From Propionimicrobium sp. PCR01-08-3 (GTDB taxonomy: Bacteria > Actinomycetota > Actinomycetes > Propionibacteriales > Propionibacteriaceae): a stretch of DNA of 64,000 nt. Where the stretch lies: NCBI RefSeq assembly GCF_030286045.1, contig NZ_CP127390.1, positions 248,001 to 312,000 on the forward strand, written 5' to 3'. How positions within the stretch are numbered: position 1 is the first letter of the stretch; each line of letters starts with the position of its first letter. Shown here piece by piece: positions 1 through 9,154 of the stretch. The notes under the pieces are model-generated. The model did no database searches. It had not been told where the DNA came from and saw only the letters and a list, made by a program, of their open reading frames with translations. The translations under genes and the position numbers were made by a program.

Positions 1-401
1 TTGTACCCTCCTTGTGTGACAAAGTCGATTATATGCTTTACCCGTCGATTGTGGGAGAGGGTCACTCCTGCTGCGCCTCAGCGAATATTGGCGCAGGTGA
101 GGGCCAACGTGATCACCATGTCCGTCGGCTGGTGATTCTAATTGGGTCCTACCTTCGCTGATGCGATCGGTTCCCAGACAGTGAAGCGCTTCGCCGATCG
201 TGCCGAAGCGTGTCTCATCGATACGCCGCGCTCGTTCTGAGTCGCTCTTAACCTTTAGCAGACCGCGGATCTATAAAAGATTATGCGCATATCCTTTAAT
301 AGACCCGCGTCCCGGCACTCCGCAACCCGTGACGGCTCACCGTCTGAGGGACAGACGTGTCGATGACTCCGCTGTATCTCGTTGTTTCCGGAATGTGTTG
401 T
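1..401. promoter_or_regulatory. Left-edge intergenic region with ribosome binding site of an off-window gene
   Basis: No gene is supported in these 400 bases. On the minus strand a strong Shine-Dalgarno (AAGGAGGG, bases 13 to 6) lies 5 bases from the left edge, so a minus-strand gene very probably starts just outside the window. Small hairpins occur at 331-344 and 341-357 (arms CGTCTG/CAGACG), just downstream of the minus-strand gene that ends at 402, and could act as a weak terminator. The stretch around 255-300 is AT-rich and may hold the promoter of the off-window gene; no clear -35/-10 pair was assigned. Confidence 0.5.
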
Positions 402-1271
402 CTAGCCGAGGGGAATGGAATTGGCCACGACGCTGGCGAAAACTCCGGAGCCTTGGGCGTTGGGGGTGCCGTCGATTTCCAGCAGGTTGTCGCGGGACGC
501 CTGGTCTTGCGGGAACCCGGAATGCACGTCGATGATCGCCAGGCCTTGGCCTTCGGCCCAAGCGGCAATGGCGGCGACTGTGGCGTCCTGCTGGGCTGCG
601 GTCGCCGACGGGTCAGGGTTCTGCAAAACGACTGCGACCGGCACTTCGGGTGACTGCAGGCGGACGGCGTCCAGGATGGACTGCATGTAGCCCGCGATGG
701 TATCGGCGGTTTGCACGTGTCCGTAGCTGAGTATCACGGCATTCGCGGGCTGCCAGGCCTGCACCACGCGGTCAGGTTCGGTGGTGATCTCGGGGCTGCG
801 GACGCTGGCATTCCACACGGTCAGTGGATTGCCGGACGAACTCATCTGCATCGGGGCACCCCACACGGCGGCGTCACGATCCCAAACCACATAGTCAGTG
901 GCGCGTGATTTCGCCAGATAATCCTGCGCCCACAGGGAGACCCACTCGCCATCGTCATTGCCGGTGCCGTCGCCGAAGACCATCACCGAATCGCCCCCGG
1001 TGAGCGCTGCGGCGAACTGGGCGAGCTCGGGCGAGACGGTTTCAGCGGCCGTCGGTTCAGCGGTCTCGGACGCTTCGGTCTCCTGAGGAGAGACAGGGGT
1101 ATCGGCGGGCTCCGATTCGGTGGACGCCGGTGCCGACGAGGTGACGGGAGTGGCGCTCTGGGCGCTGCCCCGATACTGCAGCAAAGCGAGCACCGCCACG
1201 ACCGCGGTGACCACTGCAAGCACAACCAACCCAGTCAACGACAGGTTCAATGCTCGGTGCCGACTACTCAC
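402..1271 (-). CDS. Membrane-anchored SGNH-hydrolase-like protein
   Basis: An N-terminal transmembrane helix is followed by a Pro/Ser/Thr/Glu-rich linker (about 50 residues) and a globular domain of about 190 residues that resembles the SGNH/GDSL hydrolase fold. The block I position reads VMVFGDGTGNDDGEW, where the nucleophile serine of GDS is not obvious (GDG), and a late D-x-H (IDVHSGF) matches the catalytic Asp-His block. The domain would face the outside of the cell. Start: GTG at 1271 is chosen because it begins just before the basic residues preceding the helix; a GTG at 1310 in the same frame is possible and neither has a good ribosome binding site. The family assignment is tentative; substrate unknown. 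Confidence 0.6.
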   Translation of the reverse strand: MSSRHRALNLSLTGLVVLAVVTAVVAVLALLQYRGSAQSATPVTSSAPASTESEPADTPVSPQETEASETAEPTAAETVSPELAQFAAALTGGDSVMVFGDGTGNDDGEWVSLWAQDYLAKSRATDYVVWDRDAAVWGAPMQMSSSGNPLTVWNASVRSPEITTEPDRVVQAWQPANAVILSYGHVQTADTIAGYMQSILDAVRLQSPEVPVAVVLQNPDPSATAAQQDATVAAIAAWAEGQGLAIIDVHSGFPQDQASRDNLLEIDGTPNAQGSGVFASVVANSIPLG

Positions 1272-1346
1272 GAGGTTGATCTTAACCAGAAAACACCTGG
1301 CGCCATGCACCTGATCACCGGAGTCTAGAGGCGCCCTTGAGGTTTG

Positions 1347-2816
1347 CTACTTCTGCGCACGCGCCTTCTTTGTGGGCCCGCCGACCGCCGGAATGCTGCC
1401 GGATTCGTAGGCTCCCGGAGCGTCCACGATCAGCACCGCGCCCTCGGCCGACTCGACCATCTCCTTAGGTGCGAATGCCCTGGCGATGTGGTACATGACG
1501 ACGGTGACGATGGTGCCCAGAGCGATGCCGCCGAGCGTGAAGTCTTCGGTGAAGTGGATGCTGACGTCACCGATGCCGATGATGATGCCCGCTGCCACCG
1601 GCACCAAGTTCAACGGATTACCGAAGTCGACCTGATTCTCCTTCCAGATCTTCGCGCCCAGCAGGCCGATCATGCCGTACAGCACGACCGTGATGCCGCC
1701 GAGCACGCCGCCCGGCGTGGCCGAGATGATCGCCCCGAACTTGGGTGAGAAGCCGAACAGGATTGCCACTACCGACGCCACCGCGTAGGCGGCCGTCGAA
1801 TAAACCCTGCTGGAGGCCATCACGCCGATGTTCTCCGCATAGGTGGTGGTTGGTCCGGCACCGGCGAAGGTGGCCAGCATCGAGGTGACGCCATCGGCGC
1901 CGAGCGCGCGTCCCATGTAGGCGTCGAGGTTGGTGTCGGTCATCTCGGCGACGGCCTTGACGTGCCCGGTGTTCTCGGCGATCAGAGCGATCAGCACCGG
2001 GATCGCGATCAACGCGAAAGCGAAATTGAAGTCGGGAAGGTGAAAACCCACCACGTTGTCGGCGCTGCCGTACTGCCAGTTGGCCAGGTCGGTCACCGGG
2101 GGAAGGCCGATCCAATCGGCCTGGGCGACCTTCGTCCAATCGACGCGCAGTGCCTGGGTGATGGTGCCGTCGTCGGCGACCATGCTGCGCGGCCCGAACA
2201 ACAGGTCGGCGACCCAGCTGAGGATGTAGCCGATGATCAGGGAAAGGAAGATGGCGATGCGTCCGGCGAAGCCCCTGAGCCCCACCGACAGGCAAATCAC
2301 CACAACCATGACGATCAGTGCGATCCACTGGTCTTGCGGCCAGTAGGTTTTCGCGACCACCGGAGCCAGGTTGAAGCCGATCAGCATCACGACGGCGCCG
2401 GTCACCGCCGGGGGCAGCGCCTTGTGAATGACGCCCGAGCCCATGAAGTGGATGATCAGGCCGACGATGAACAGGCCGACACCGCACCAGAACATTGCGC
2501 CTGAGACTGAGTCGGGTTTGCCGCCCTGGGCGTAGATGGCGGTGGCGACACCCACGAACGAGGCCGAGCTGCCCAGATAGCTGGGCACCTTGTTCTTCAC
2601 CACGACCAGGAAGATCAAGGTGGCCACACCGCTCATCATCACCGCGAGCTGTGGGTTCAGCCCCATCAGCAGCGGGAAGACGAAGGTGGCGCCGAACATG
2701 GCGACCACGTGCTGGGCGCCCAGCCCGATGGTCTTGCCCCAGGTCAACCGCTCGTCCGGTTTGACGACGTCGGTGGGCCCGAGGACCCCGTTGTTGTGCA
2801 GCTTCCAGATGGCCAT
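1347..2816 (-). CDS. Uracil/xanthine permease, NCS2 family
   Basis: A 489-residue polytopic membrane protein of the nucleobase-cation symporter 2 family, which imports uracil (or xanthine) by proton symport. The N-terminus (KTIGLGAQHVVAMFGATFVF, about residues 28-47) and the central TYAENIGVM block (about 325-333) are typical of UraA/PyrP. The AENTGHV block at about 280 carries the conserved substrate-binding Glu. The start at 2816 gives a standard N-terminus. It is transcribed away from the larA-like gene, with a 124-base shared upstream region. No pyrimidine genes are adjacent, so uracil is inferred from family resemblance only. Confidence 0.9.
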   Translation of the reverse strand: MAIWKLHNNGVLGPTDVVKPDERLTWGKTIGLGAQHVVAMFGATFVFPLLMGLNPQLAVMMSGVATLIFLVVVKNKVPSYLGSSASFVGVATAIYAQGGKPDSVSGAMFWCGVGLFIVGLIIHFMGSGVIHKALPPAVTGAVVMLIGFNLAPVVAKTYWPQDQWIALIVMVVVICLSVGLRGFAGRIAIFLSLIIGYILSWVADLLFGPRSMVADDGTITQALRVDWTKVAQADWIGLPPVTDLANWQYGSADNVVGFHLPDFNFAFALIAIPVLIALIAENTGHVKAVAEMTDTNLDAYMGRALGADGVTSMLATFAGAGPTTTYAENIGVMASSRVYSTAAYAVASVVAILFGFSPKFGAIISATPGGVLGGITVVLYGMIGLLGAKIWKENQVDFGNPLNLVPVAAGIIIGIGDVSIHFTEDFTLGGIALGTIVTVVMYHIARAFAPKEMVESAEGAVLIVDAPGAYESGSIPAVGGPTKKARAQK

Positions 2817-2940
2817 TCGCGTCCCTTTCCAGCAGGGCAGTCTAAGGGGCGTTTGTTACAAGCTGCGAACTCAGCTGCGATCGGACGCGAGATTGTTGCC
2901 GTATCGCGCGCCTCTTGCCGATCAATGGTGGGATGGATTC

Positions 2941-4251
2941 ATGGAATCAACTGTGGATGTTGAACTTGCCTACGGCCAAGGGTGGCTACCGGTCAGTCTT
3001 CCCGGCGATGTGGACGTCACCGTCGTCGAGCCGACCTACCATGCGGCGGTCTGTGACGAGGCGGCCTATCTTCGCGACGTTCTGGCGAACCCCGTTGCTG
3101 GGCCCAGGTTGCGGGACAGGGTGAGGCCCGGCCAAACGATGGCGATCTCGATGTGCGATCTGACCAGGCCGCAGCCCCGCGACCTGATGATCCCGGCGGT
3201 TCTCGAAGAGGTCGAGGGCATCATCGCCCCCGAGGACATCGTGGTGCTGGTCGCGACCGGCACCCATCGCGGCAATACGGACGACGAGATCCGGCAGATG
3301 CTCGGTGACGATTTTCCTGCCGATATCCGGGTGGTCAACCATGACGCTCGCAATCCGGATTCGATGACCTGGATGGGCACCTTCGGTGACGGCGTGCCGG
3401 TCTGGCTGAACACCTTGTGGGCCGAGGCCGACGTGCGGGTGACGACGGGGTTTGTGGAGCCGCACTTCTTCGCCGGGTTCAGTGGCGGGCCGAAGCTGGT
3501 GGCTCCGGGGCTGGCATCCTTGGAGACGGTGCTGACCCTGCACAACGCGGCCCGGATCGGTGACCCGAAGGCCACCTGGGGCGTCATCGACGACAATCCC
3601 GTACACCGGGATGTGCGCGCCATCGCCACCGGAACCGGCGTCACCTTCGGATTCGACGTGATCTTGAACCGGGAAAAGAAGATCGTCCAGGCGTTTTGCG
3701 GAGATCTGCTGCCGATGCATGAGGCGGCGCGGAGAGTGGCCCGCGAGATCGCGATGGAACCGGTCGATGGTCTTTTCGACATCGTCGTCACCACCAACTC
3801 CGGGTACCCGCTCGACCAGAATCTCTACCAGGCAGTGAAGGGCATGTCGGCCGCATTCTCGGTGGTGAAACCGGGCGGCACGATCATCTGCGCCGCCGAA
3901 TGCCGCGACGGATTCCCCGAGCATGGGTCGTACAAAGGCGTGCTGGCTTCGGCGTCCTCGCCGGAGGAATTGTTCGCGGATATCTCGGAGCGGGAGGAGA
4001 CCGAGCCGGATCAATGGCAGGTGCAGATTCAGGCGAAGATCCAGTCCGGCGCGAACGTGATCATGCACACCTCGTATCTCTCGGACGAGCAGCTCGCGCT
4101 GGCCCACCTGACCCAGACTCAGGACATCGGCGCCACGGTACGCGAGCTCTGCGCCCGAATCGGTCCGGACGCCCGGGTCTGCGTCTTGCCCGAGGGGCCG
4201 CTCACGGTGCCGTACGTGCGAGAAGGTCAGGGCAGAAGATCGAGCATTTGA
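2941..4251 (+). CDS. larA: Nickel-dependent lactate racemase family protein (LarA-like)
   Basis: LarA proteins interconvert the enantiomers of lactate or related 2-hydroxyacids using a covalently bound nickel-pincer nucleotide. This 436-residue protein has the expected landmarks: CDLTRPQP near residue 72, ATGTHRG near 102 (conserved His), EPHFFAGFSGGPK near 170-182 (His and the Lys that anchors the cofactor) and LHNA near 200 (His). The usual length is about 420-430 residues. The start is the ATG at 2941; the open frame extends upstream to 2590 but that part is antisense to the permease gene. No larB, larC or larE cofactor genes lie in the window. Substrate may differ from lactate, because the family is broad. 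Its end overlaps the convergent toxin gene by 25 bases. Confidence 0.85.
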   Translation: MESTVDVELAYGQGWLPVSLPGDVDVTVVEPTYHAAVCDEAAYLRDVLANPVAGPRLRDRVRPGQTMAISMCDLTRPQPRDLMIPAVLEEVEGIIAPEDIVVLVATGTHRGNTDDEIRQMLGDDFPADIRVVNHDARNPDSMTWMGTFGDGVPVWLNTLWAEADVRVTTGFVEPHFFAGFSGGPKLVAPGLASLETVLTLHNAARIGDPKATWGVIDDNPVHRDVRAIATGTGVTFGFDVILNREKKIVQAFCGDLLPMHEAARRVAREIAMEPVDGLFDIVVTTNSGYPLDQNLYQAVKGMSAAFSVVKPGGTIICAAECRDGFPEHGSYKGVLASASSPEELFADISEREETEPDQWQVQIQAKIQSGANVIMHTSYLSDEQLALAHLTQTQDIGATVRELCARIGPDARVCVLPEGPLTVPYVREGQGRRSSI

Positions 4252-4466
4252 GGCCTGGCCTTCATGGCGTGAATAACAAGTTCATTGCCGCTGTCAAAGA
4301 CGAGGACGATCGTCTCAAGGAGGCGGCCATGAGCGTCGAAGCCGAGGCGAAGTTGACGCGCCGGCGACTCCTCATCGAGCTCGTCGATCCACAATGCCCA
4401 AGTCGCGGCGTAAGTGGAGTCCTCTGCGTTGATACCGTGCTTCAACGCGGACTTATGGACTTTCAT
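4227..4466 (-). CDS. BrnT-like toxin of a toxin-antitoxin pair
   Basis: A 79-residue protein beginning MKVHKSALKHGINAEDS, followed by a compact beta-rich segment with LETIVLVFDSGNELVIHAM. The KHG-x-ED-x-x-YA start and the short alpha/beta length resemble BrnT-type RNase toxins, though the match is not strong. It overlaps the upstream ribbon-helix-helix gene by 4 bases on the same strand, the normal coupling of antitoxin first, toxin second. Function as a ribonuclease toxin is inferred from context and general resemblance. Confidence 0.6.
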   Translation of the reverse strand: MKVHKSALKHGINAEDSTYAATWALWIDELDEESPARQLRLGFDAHGRLLETIVLVFDSGNELVIHAMKARPQMLDLLP

Positions 4467-4726
4467 GCCGCATATGTGGCTAGGGCTTCTCGCATGATCT
4501 CGGAACGAGTTTTGTTCTCTTCGCGGGCGCGCGCGTCAATGAGTGTCAATTCGTCTGATGTCAGCCGGACTGCTACAACCTGGGAAGGCTCAGCACCTCG
4601 GCCTGGGCGGCCTCGCCCCCGCTTCTTGAGAGCGGCTACATCAATGCCCTGTTCGGCTTCTGCTGCCCATGCCTCAATTTGTTCTTCGGTAACGGGGATG
4701 CCATTGATAGTCTCTTTTGCTCCCAT
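4463..4726 (-). CDS. Ribbon-helix-helix antitoxin
   Basis: An 87-residue protein. The C-terminal half (VVAVRLTSDELTLIDARARE to the end, about residues 48-87) is a CopG/Arc-type ribbon-helix-helix DNA-binding domain, with NKTRSEIMREAL as the second helix. The N-terminal half contains an acidic stretch and a basic KKRGRGRPGRG segment. It precedes the toxin gene with a 4-base overlap and is expected to neutralise the toxin and repress the pair. The start codon ATG at 4726 lies in a clearly AT-richer patch, consistent with a local promoter and acquired DNA. Confidence 0.75.
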   Translation of the reverse strand: MGAKETINGIPVTEEQIEAWAAEAEQGIDVAALKKRGRGRPGRGAEPSQVVAVRLTSDELTLIDARAREENKTRSEIMREALATYAA

Positions 4727-4761
4727 GAGGTTATTGTATAACGAAAAAGAGGCCTATCCGG

Positions 4762-6438
4762 CTAGATCCAACCGGGCAACCACATGCGCAGGCTCCACAT
4801 GGTTCTGGTCATCAACTGATCGGTGAGGATCGGGTAGATGAACCAGAAGTCGGCGACGATCGCCAGCACGATCACCCCGACGATGATTGCGCCCTTTCTG
4901 CGTCTTGGTCCGCCGTCGGTGGGGCCGAGGATCTTGCCGAGCACCATAGCCAGCACCGTCGCGGTGAACGGGATGATCATGATCGCGTAGAAGAAGAACA
5001 ACGGACGATCGGCATTCGGAAACCACATCAGCCACGGAGTGAGCCCGGCGACGATCGGCATCGCGAACCGCCAGTCGCGTCCCAGCCACCACAAACCCAG
5101 GCCGATCACCAGGGCAATGAGCGCGAACCACCACAACAGCGGCGTCCCTGCGCCCGAGATGACCCGCAGGCAGGTGTCGCCTCCGGTGGCAGAGCAGCCG
5201 TCGACCCCGGGCTGGATGTCGTTGACCGCGTCGATGCCGATCACCCGGCCCATCCACAACCAGGTCGCCGGATGTGCCTCATAAGTGTGTGTCTGCTCGG
5301 CGATCCACTCGCCGGTATGAAAGCCGTAGATTTCGCGGTGATAGTAGGCAAGCGAGCCCAGCGCGTCCCCAAAATGACGCACCCAGAAGTCGTCCGGATG
5401 GCTTTCGCCGTAGTCGCGCCCCCAGCCGCCCGGCGTGGTCAGCCATGACCACCAACTGGCGACGTAGACCAGCCCTGCGGTGACGACCATCGAAATGAAG
5501 GCGAGTGGTGCGTCCAGAAGCATCGACTTGAACGCTTTCTTGGACGCCCCGGCGGTGTGCCGCGAGGTGATGTCGTAGACGACGGCCATGATGCCCATCG
5601 CCGCCAGCACATAGACGGCATTCCATTTGCAGGCGATGGCCAGCCCGAACATCAAACCGGCGGCCCAGCGCCACGGACGCCACAGCAATAGGGGTCCGTA
5701 CGACCCGCCGAGATCTTGCAGGTCGTGCTTTCGCAGATAGTCGGCGAGTTTGTGTCTGAACCAGTCGCGGTCTGCTACCAGACAGGCCACCGCCAGCACC
5801 GTGAAGGTGGCCTCGAAGATGTCGAGCAGGGCGATGCGGCTCATCGTGAAACTCAGCCCGTCGACGGTGATGAACAGCCCGGCCATGCCGCCGACCAGGG
5901 TGGAGCGGGAGAGCCTGCGGGCCATCCGGATGGTCGCCATCACCAAAATCGTGCCGAAGACCACCGCCGAGATCCGCCAGCCGAAACTGTTCATGCCGAA
6001 GATGTCTTCACCGGCGGCGATCAGCCACTTACCCAATTGCGGGTGGACGACGAACGATGCGGTGTTGGTGTAGATGTCGGTGATTCCGGCCGCGACTTGG
6101 TCGTTCGCGTCCTTGGGCCAGTCTGCCTCGTAGCCGAGTTGCAGCAGCGTCCAGGCATCCTTGGCGTAGTAGGTCTCGTCGAAGACGAGGTTGTTCGGAC
6201 GCGCCAGGTTGACGATGCGGATCGCGAACGCGAACGCTCCGAGGAGAATGGTCACCAGCCAGCTGAGCGCCCGGTCCTTGCGCAGGATCGCGGCATCGTC
6301 CAGTCGTTCGATGGTCGGCAGCAGCGGATCGGCATGAGTGCCGCGCACCCGCCCGGTCAGCACCTTGGGCAGCCCGGCCAGCGTCTGAGGCAGTCGGGTC
6401 AGCGCACCGAGCAGCCGGTCAGGCAGGGGAAGACTCAC
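4762..6438 (-). CDS. pmt: Protein O-mannosyltransferase (phospholipid-carrier-dependent, GT39)
   Basis: A 558-residue integral membrane glycosyltransferase that transfers mannose from polyprenyl-phosphate-mannose to secreted proteins. The first extracytoplasmic loop contains FDETYYAKDAW (about residue 84), carrying the conserved acidic catalytic DE of the PMT family, and HPQLGKWLIA (about 132). Many hydrophobic helices follow. The gene is divergent from rsmI with only 32 bases between the start codons, the same arrangement as Rv1002c/Rv1003 in Mycobacterium tuberculosis. Confidence 0.93.
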   Translation of the reverse strand: MSLPLPDRLLGALTRLPQTLAGLPKVLTGRVRGTHADPLLPTIERLDDAAILRKDRALSWLVTILLGAFAFAIRIVNLARPNNLVFDETYYAKDAWTLLQLGYEADWPKDANDQVAAGITDIYTNTASFVVHPQLGKWLIAAGEDIFGMNSFGWRISAVVFGTILVMATIRMARRLSRSTLVGGMAGLFITVDGLSFTMSRIALLDIFEATFTVLAVACLVADRDWFRHKLADYLRKHDLQDLGGSYGPLLLWRPWRWAAGLMFGLAIACKWNAVYVLAAMGIMAVVYDITSRHTAGASKKAFKSMLLDAPLAFISMVVTAGLVYVASWWSWLTTPGGWGRDYGESHPDDFWVRHFGDALGSLAYYHREIYGFHTGEWIAEQTHTYEAHPATWLWMGRVIGIDAVNDIQPGVDGCSATGGDTCLRVISGAGTPLLWWFALIALVIGLGLWWLGRDWRFAMPIVAGLTPWLMWFPNADRPLFFFYAIMIIPFTATVLAMVLGKILGPTDGGPRRRKGAIIVGVIVLAIVADFWFIYPILTDQLMTRTMWSLRMWLPGWI

Positions 6439-6470
6439 CCGGCCATCTTAGGTCCGCTACCCTGACAGGC

Positions 6471-7349
6471 ATGAGCAGAGCCGAGTTCCAGCCAGGTCAA
6501 GGGCGGCTAGTGCTGGCCGGCACTCCGATCGGGGACGCGCAGGACGCGTCTCCTGCGCTGGTTCGGGCCTTGGGTGAAGCCGACGTGATCGCCGCGGAGG
6601 ACACCCGGTTGCTGCATACGTTGCTCCTGCGACTCGGCATCACTACCGAAGCTTCGGTGATCAGTTTTTTCGAGGGCAACGAGGCGTCCCGGGTGCCCGG
6701 CTTGATTGCCGATATGGCGGACGGCAAGGTCGTGCTGGTGGCGACCGATGCCGGAATGCCGTCGGTGAGCGACCCGGGATACCGGTTGGTGACTGCGGCG
6801 ATCGAGGCAGGTATCCCTGTGACCGCGGTTCCGGGGCCCTCTGCGGTGCTGACCGCGCTCGCCATCAGCGGGCTGCCGGTCGACAGGTTCTGCTTCGAAG
6901 GCTTTCTGCCCCGCAAACCCGGCGAGCGCCGCCGCCGACTCGCTACTCTCGCAGCCGAGCAGCGCACCATGGTCTTCTTCGAAGCTCCGCACAGGTTGGC
7001 GGATTTTCTCGCCGACGCAAGCGCGGCCTTCGGGGCCGATCGTCCGGGCGCCATCTGCCGTGAGTTGACGAAGCCTTACGAGGAAGTGATCCGCGGGCCG
7101 CTTTCGGAGTTGGTGACCTGGGCCCGGGAATCGGCGCGGGGTGAGATCACCCTCGTCATCCAAGGCGCTCCCGAGATTGCAACCAGTTGGGACGATGCTC
7201 TCGGCCAGGTCGACATCTTGATGGCCGGCGGCACCAAGCTTTCTGCCGCGGTTGCGGAGGTTGCTCAGGTGACGGGGCTCAGGCGCCGGGAACTGTATTC
7301 GAGGGCGCTCGCAGCCAGGACGATCGAGTCTGAGATGGGGACGAAGTGA
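6471..7349 (+). CDS. rsmI: 16S rRNA (cytidine1402-2'-O)-methyltransferase
   Basis: RsmI 2'-O-methylates C1402 in the decoding centre of 16S rRNA using S-adenosylmethionine. The 292-residue protein shows the tetrapyrrole-methylase fold: LAGTPIGDAQDAS near the N-terminus, AAEDTRLLHTLL (about residue 39), ATDAGMPSVSDPGYRLV (about 90) and PGPSAVLTALAISGLP (about 120). Its stop overlaps the tatD start by 4 bases, so the two are translationally coupled. It heads the rsmI-tatD-rsmA-ispE operon. Confidence 0.96.
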   Translation: MSRAEFQPGQGRLVLAGTPIGDAQDASPALVRALGEADVIAAEDTRLLHTLLLRLGITTEASVISFFEGNEASRVPGLIADMADGKVVLVATDAGMPSVSDPGYRLVTAAIEAGIPVTAVPGPSAVLTALAISGLPVDRFCFEGFLPRKPGERRRRLATLAAEQRTMVFFEAPHRLADFLADASAAFGADRPGAICRELTKPYEEVIRGPLSELVTWARESARGEITLVIQGAPEIATSWDDALGQVDILMAGGTKLSAAVAEVAQVTGLRRRELYSRALAARTIESEMGTK

Positions 7350-8218
7350 GCGAATCTGTCATTGAACGGCTCGGCCTGCCCGAGTTGCCGGAGGCACTGC
7401 CGCGTCCGACCACCGACTCGCATACGCATCTCGACTCCACGCAGGAGTTCTCCGGCCTGCGCACGGCGGACAATATCGAGGCCGCCGCTTCGATCGGCGT
7501 GCACCGGATCGTCCAGATCGGCTGTGACGTGCAGAGCTCGCAGTGGGCGGTGAACCTCGCCGCGAACTGCCCACAGGTGGTCGCGGCCGTGGCCATTCAC
7601 CCCAACGATGCCGCGCGGATGTCCGACGCCGACGCCGAACAGGCCTGGCGAGTGATCGACTCTCTCGCATCCGCCGGACGCCACGTGCGGGCGGTGGGTG
7701 AGACCGGACTCGACTATTTCCGCACCCGTGACGCGTCCGGTATCGCGCGCCAGAAAGTGATGTTCGTCCGGCATATCGCCACCGCCAAACAATATGGGCT
7801 CACCCTGGTCATCCACGACCGGGACGCGCACGGTGACATCGCCGACATTCTGGACGCGGAAGGCTGGCCCGAACGCGTGGTCATGCACTGCTTCAGCGGG
7901 GACGCCGAGTTTGCCCGCCGATGCCTCGACCACGGCGCCTGGCTGAGCTTTGCTGGAAACGTCACCTACAAGGCGAATCACCAGATGCGCGAGGGGCTCG
8001 CGATCGTCCCCCTCGACAGGATCCTCGCCGAGACCGATGCGCCTTATCTGACGCCGATCCCGCACCGGGGCAAGGCGAACGCGCCCTATCTGATGGCGCA
8101 CACGGTTCGATTTCTGGCCGAGCAGAAAGGTGCCGATCTCGCCGAGTTCTGCACTCAACTTGACGTTAACGCGACCGCAGCTTTCGGTGGACGCTGGGGT
8201 GTGAGCATTCGTGGCTGA
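7346..8218 (+). CDS. tatD: TatD family metal-dependent hydrolase
   Basis: A 290-residue TIM-barrel metallohydrolase; family members act as 3'-5' DNA exonucleases. Metal ligands are visible in DSHTHLD (about residue 25), the VGETGLDYF block (about 115), HDRDAH (about 153), MHCFSG (about 178) and ETDAPYL (about 228). It overlaps rsmI by 4 bases and rsmA by 8 bases. In many actinobacteria the resuscitation-factor gene rpfB separates tatD from rsmA; here nothing lies between them. Confidence 0.93.
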   Translation: MSESVIERLGLPELPEALPRPTTDSHTHLDSTQEFSGLRTADNIEAAASIGVHRIVQIGCDVQSSQWAVNLAANCPQVVAAVAIHPNDAARMSDADAEQAWRVIDSLASAGRHVRAVGETGLDYFRTRDASGIARQKVMFVRHIATAKQYGLTLVIHDRDAHGDIADILDAEGWPERVVMHCFSGDAEFARRCLDHGAWLSFAGNVTYKANHQMREGLAIVPLDRILAETDAPYLTPIPHRGKANAPYLMAHTVRFLAEQKGADLAEFCTQLDVNATAAFGGRWGVSIRG

Positions 8219-9065
8219 GTTGCTCGACCCCCGGACGATCCGCCGGCTCGCCGATCAGATCGGGCTGCGTCCCACCAAGCAACGCGGGCAGAACTTCGTG
8301 GTTGACGCCAACACGGTGCGCAGAATCGTCGCGAAATCCGGTATCACTTCGGACGACGTCGTGCTCGAGGTCGGGCCGGGGCTGGGTTCGCTCACCTTGG
8401 GGTTGCTGGAAACCGGGGCCCAGGTGACGGTCATTGAGATCGAGGACGCGCTGGCTCGCCTGTTGCCCGAGACCGTGCGGAGTCTGCAGCCTGCTGCCGC
8501 CGAACGATTACGGGTGGTAAGCGCGGACGCCCTCCAGGTGCGCGAAGTGCCCGGCCCGGCCCCGACGGCTGTCGTGGCGAATCTGCCCTACAACGTGGCG
8601 GTTCCGGTGGTGCTGCACCTGCTCGAGACCTTTCCGGATTGGCGGACCGGGTTGGTCATGGTGCAACTCGAGGTCGCTGACCGGCTGGTCGCTGCGCCCG
8701 GGTCGAAGGTCTATGGGGTGCCGAGCGCCAAACTCGCGTGGTATGCCTCGGCTGAGCGCGTGGGCACCGTGCCTCCGACCGTGTTCTGGCCGGCGCCCAA
8801 TGTGGATTCCGGGCTGGTGCGCATTGTCAGGCGTCCGGCCCCGGCGACTACCGCAACCCGTGAGCAGGTCTTTCGGGTGATCGACAAGGCGTTCGCGCAG
8901 CGCCGCAAGATGCTGCGTTCGGCCTTGTCGGGGCTGTTCGGGTCGTCGGCTGCCGCGTCCGAGGCCATCGTCGCCGCCGGCCTGGATCCGACCGTTCGCG
9001 GAGAGATGCTGCCGATCGAAGACTTCGTCCGGATCGCCGAGCAGTTGCGGGAGGACGAGCGATGA
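8211..9065 (+). CDS. rsmA: 16S rRNA dimethyladenosine transferase
   Basis: RsmA (KsgA) dimethylates A1518 and A1519 near the 3' end of 16S rRNA during 30S maturation. The 284-residue protein has KQRGQNFVVD near residue 24, the SAM-binding VLEVGPGLGSLT (about 48) and the NLPYNVAVP catalytic motif (about 125). The C-terminal QRRKMLRSAL is also typical. The start overlaps tatD by 8 bases. Its TGA overlaps the ATG of a 30-codon reading frame (ATGA at 9062-9065) that leads into ispE. Confidence 0.96.
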   Translation: MAELLDPRTIRRLADQIGLRPTKQRGQNFVVDANTVRRIVAKSGITSDDVVLEVGPGLGSLTLGLLETGAQVTVIEIEDALARLLPETVRSLQPAAAERLRVVSADALQVREVPGPAPTAVVANLPYNVAVPVVLHLLETFPDWRTGLVMVQLEVADRLVAAPGSKVYGVPSAKLAWYASAERVGTVPPTVFWPAPNVDSGLVRIVRRPAPATTATREQVFRVIDKAFAQRRKMLRSALSGLFGSSAAASEAIVAAGLDPTVRGEMLPIEDFVRIAEQLREDER

Positions 9066-9154
9066 GCGGGCCCGACAGCTCGTCTTTGCTGGAATGCCCT
9101 CACTGCTGCGAAGGCCGTGATACCCGGGAATCGGTGGAGGCTGACGATGCCTGA
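9062..9154 (+). CDS. Possible 30-residue Cys-rich small protein between rsmA and ispE
   Basis: This short frame starts with an ATG that overlaps the rsmA stop (ATGA), has a good ribosome binding site (GGGAGG about 7 bases upstream) and ends 8 bases inside ispE. It encodes a polar 30-residue peptide with a central ECPHCC cluster. The placement suggests at least translational coupling of rsmA to ispE; a functional metal-binding peptide is possible but unproven. It is too short for homology to be judged by eye. Confidence 0.4.
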   Translation: MSGPDSSSLLECPHCCEGRDTRESVEADDA

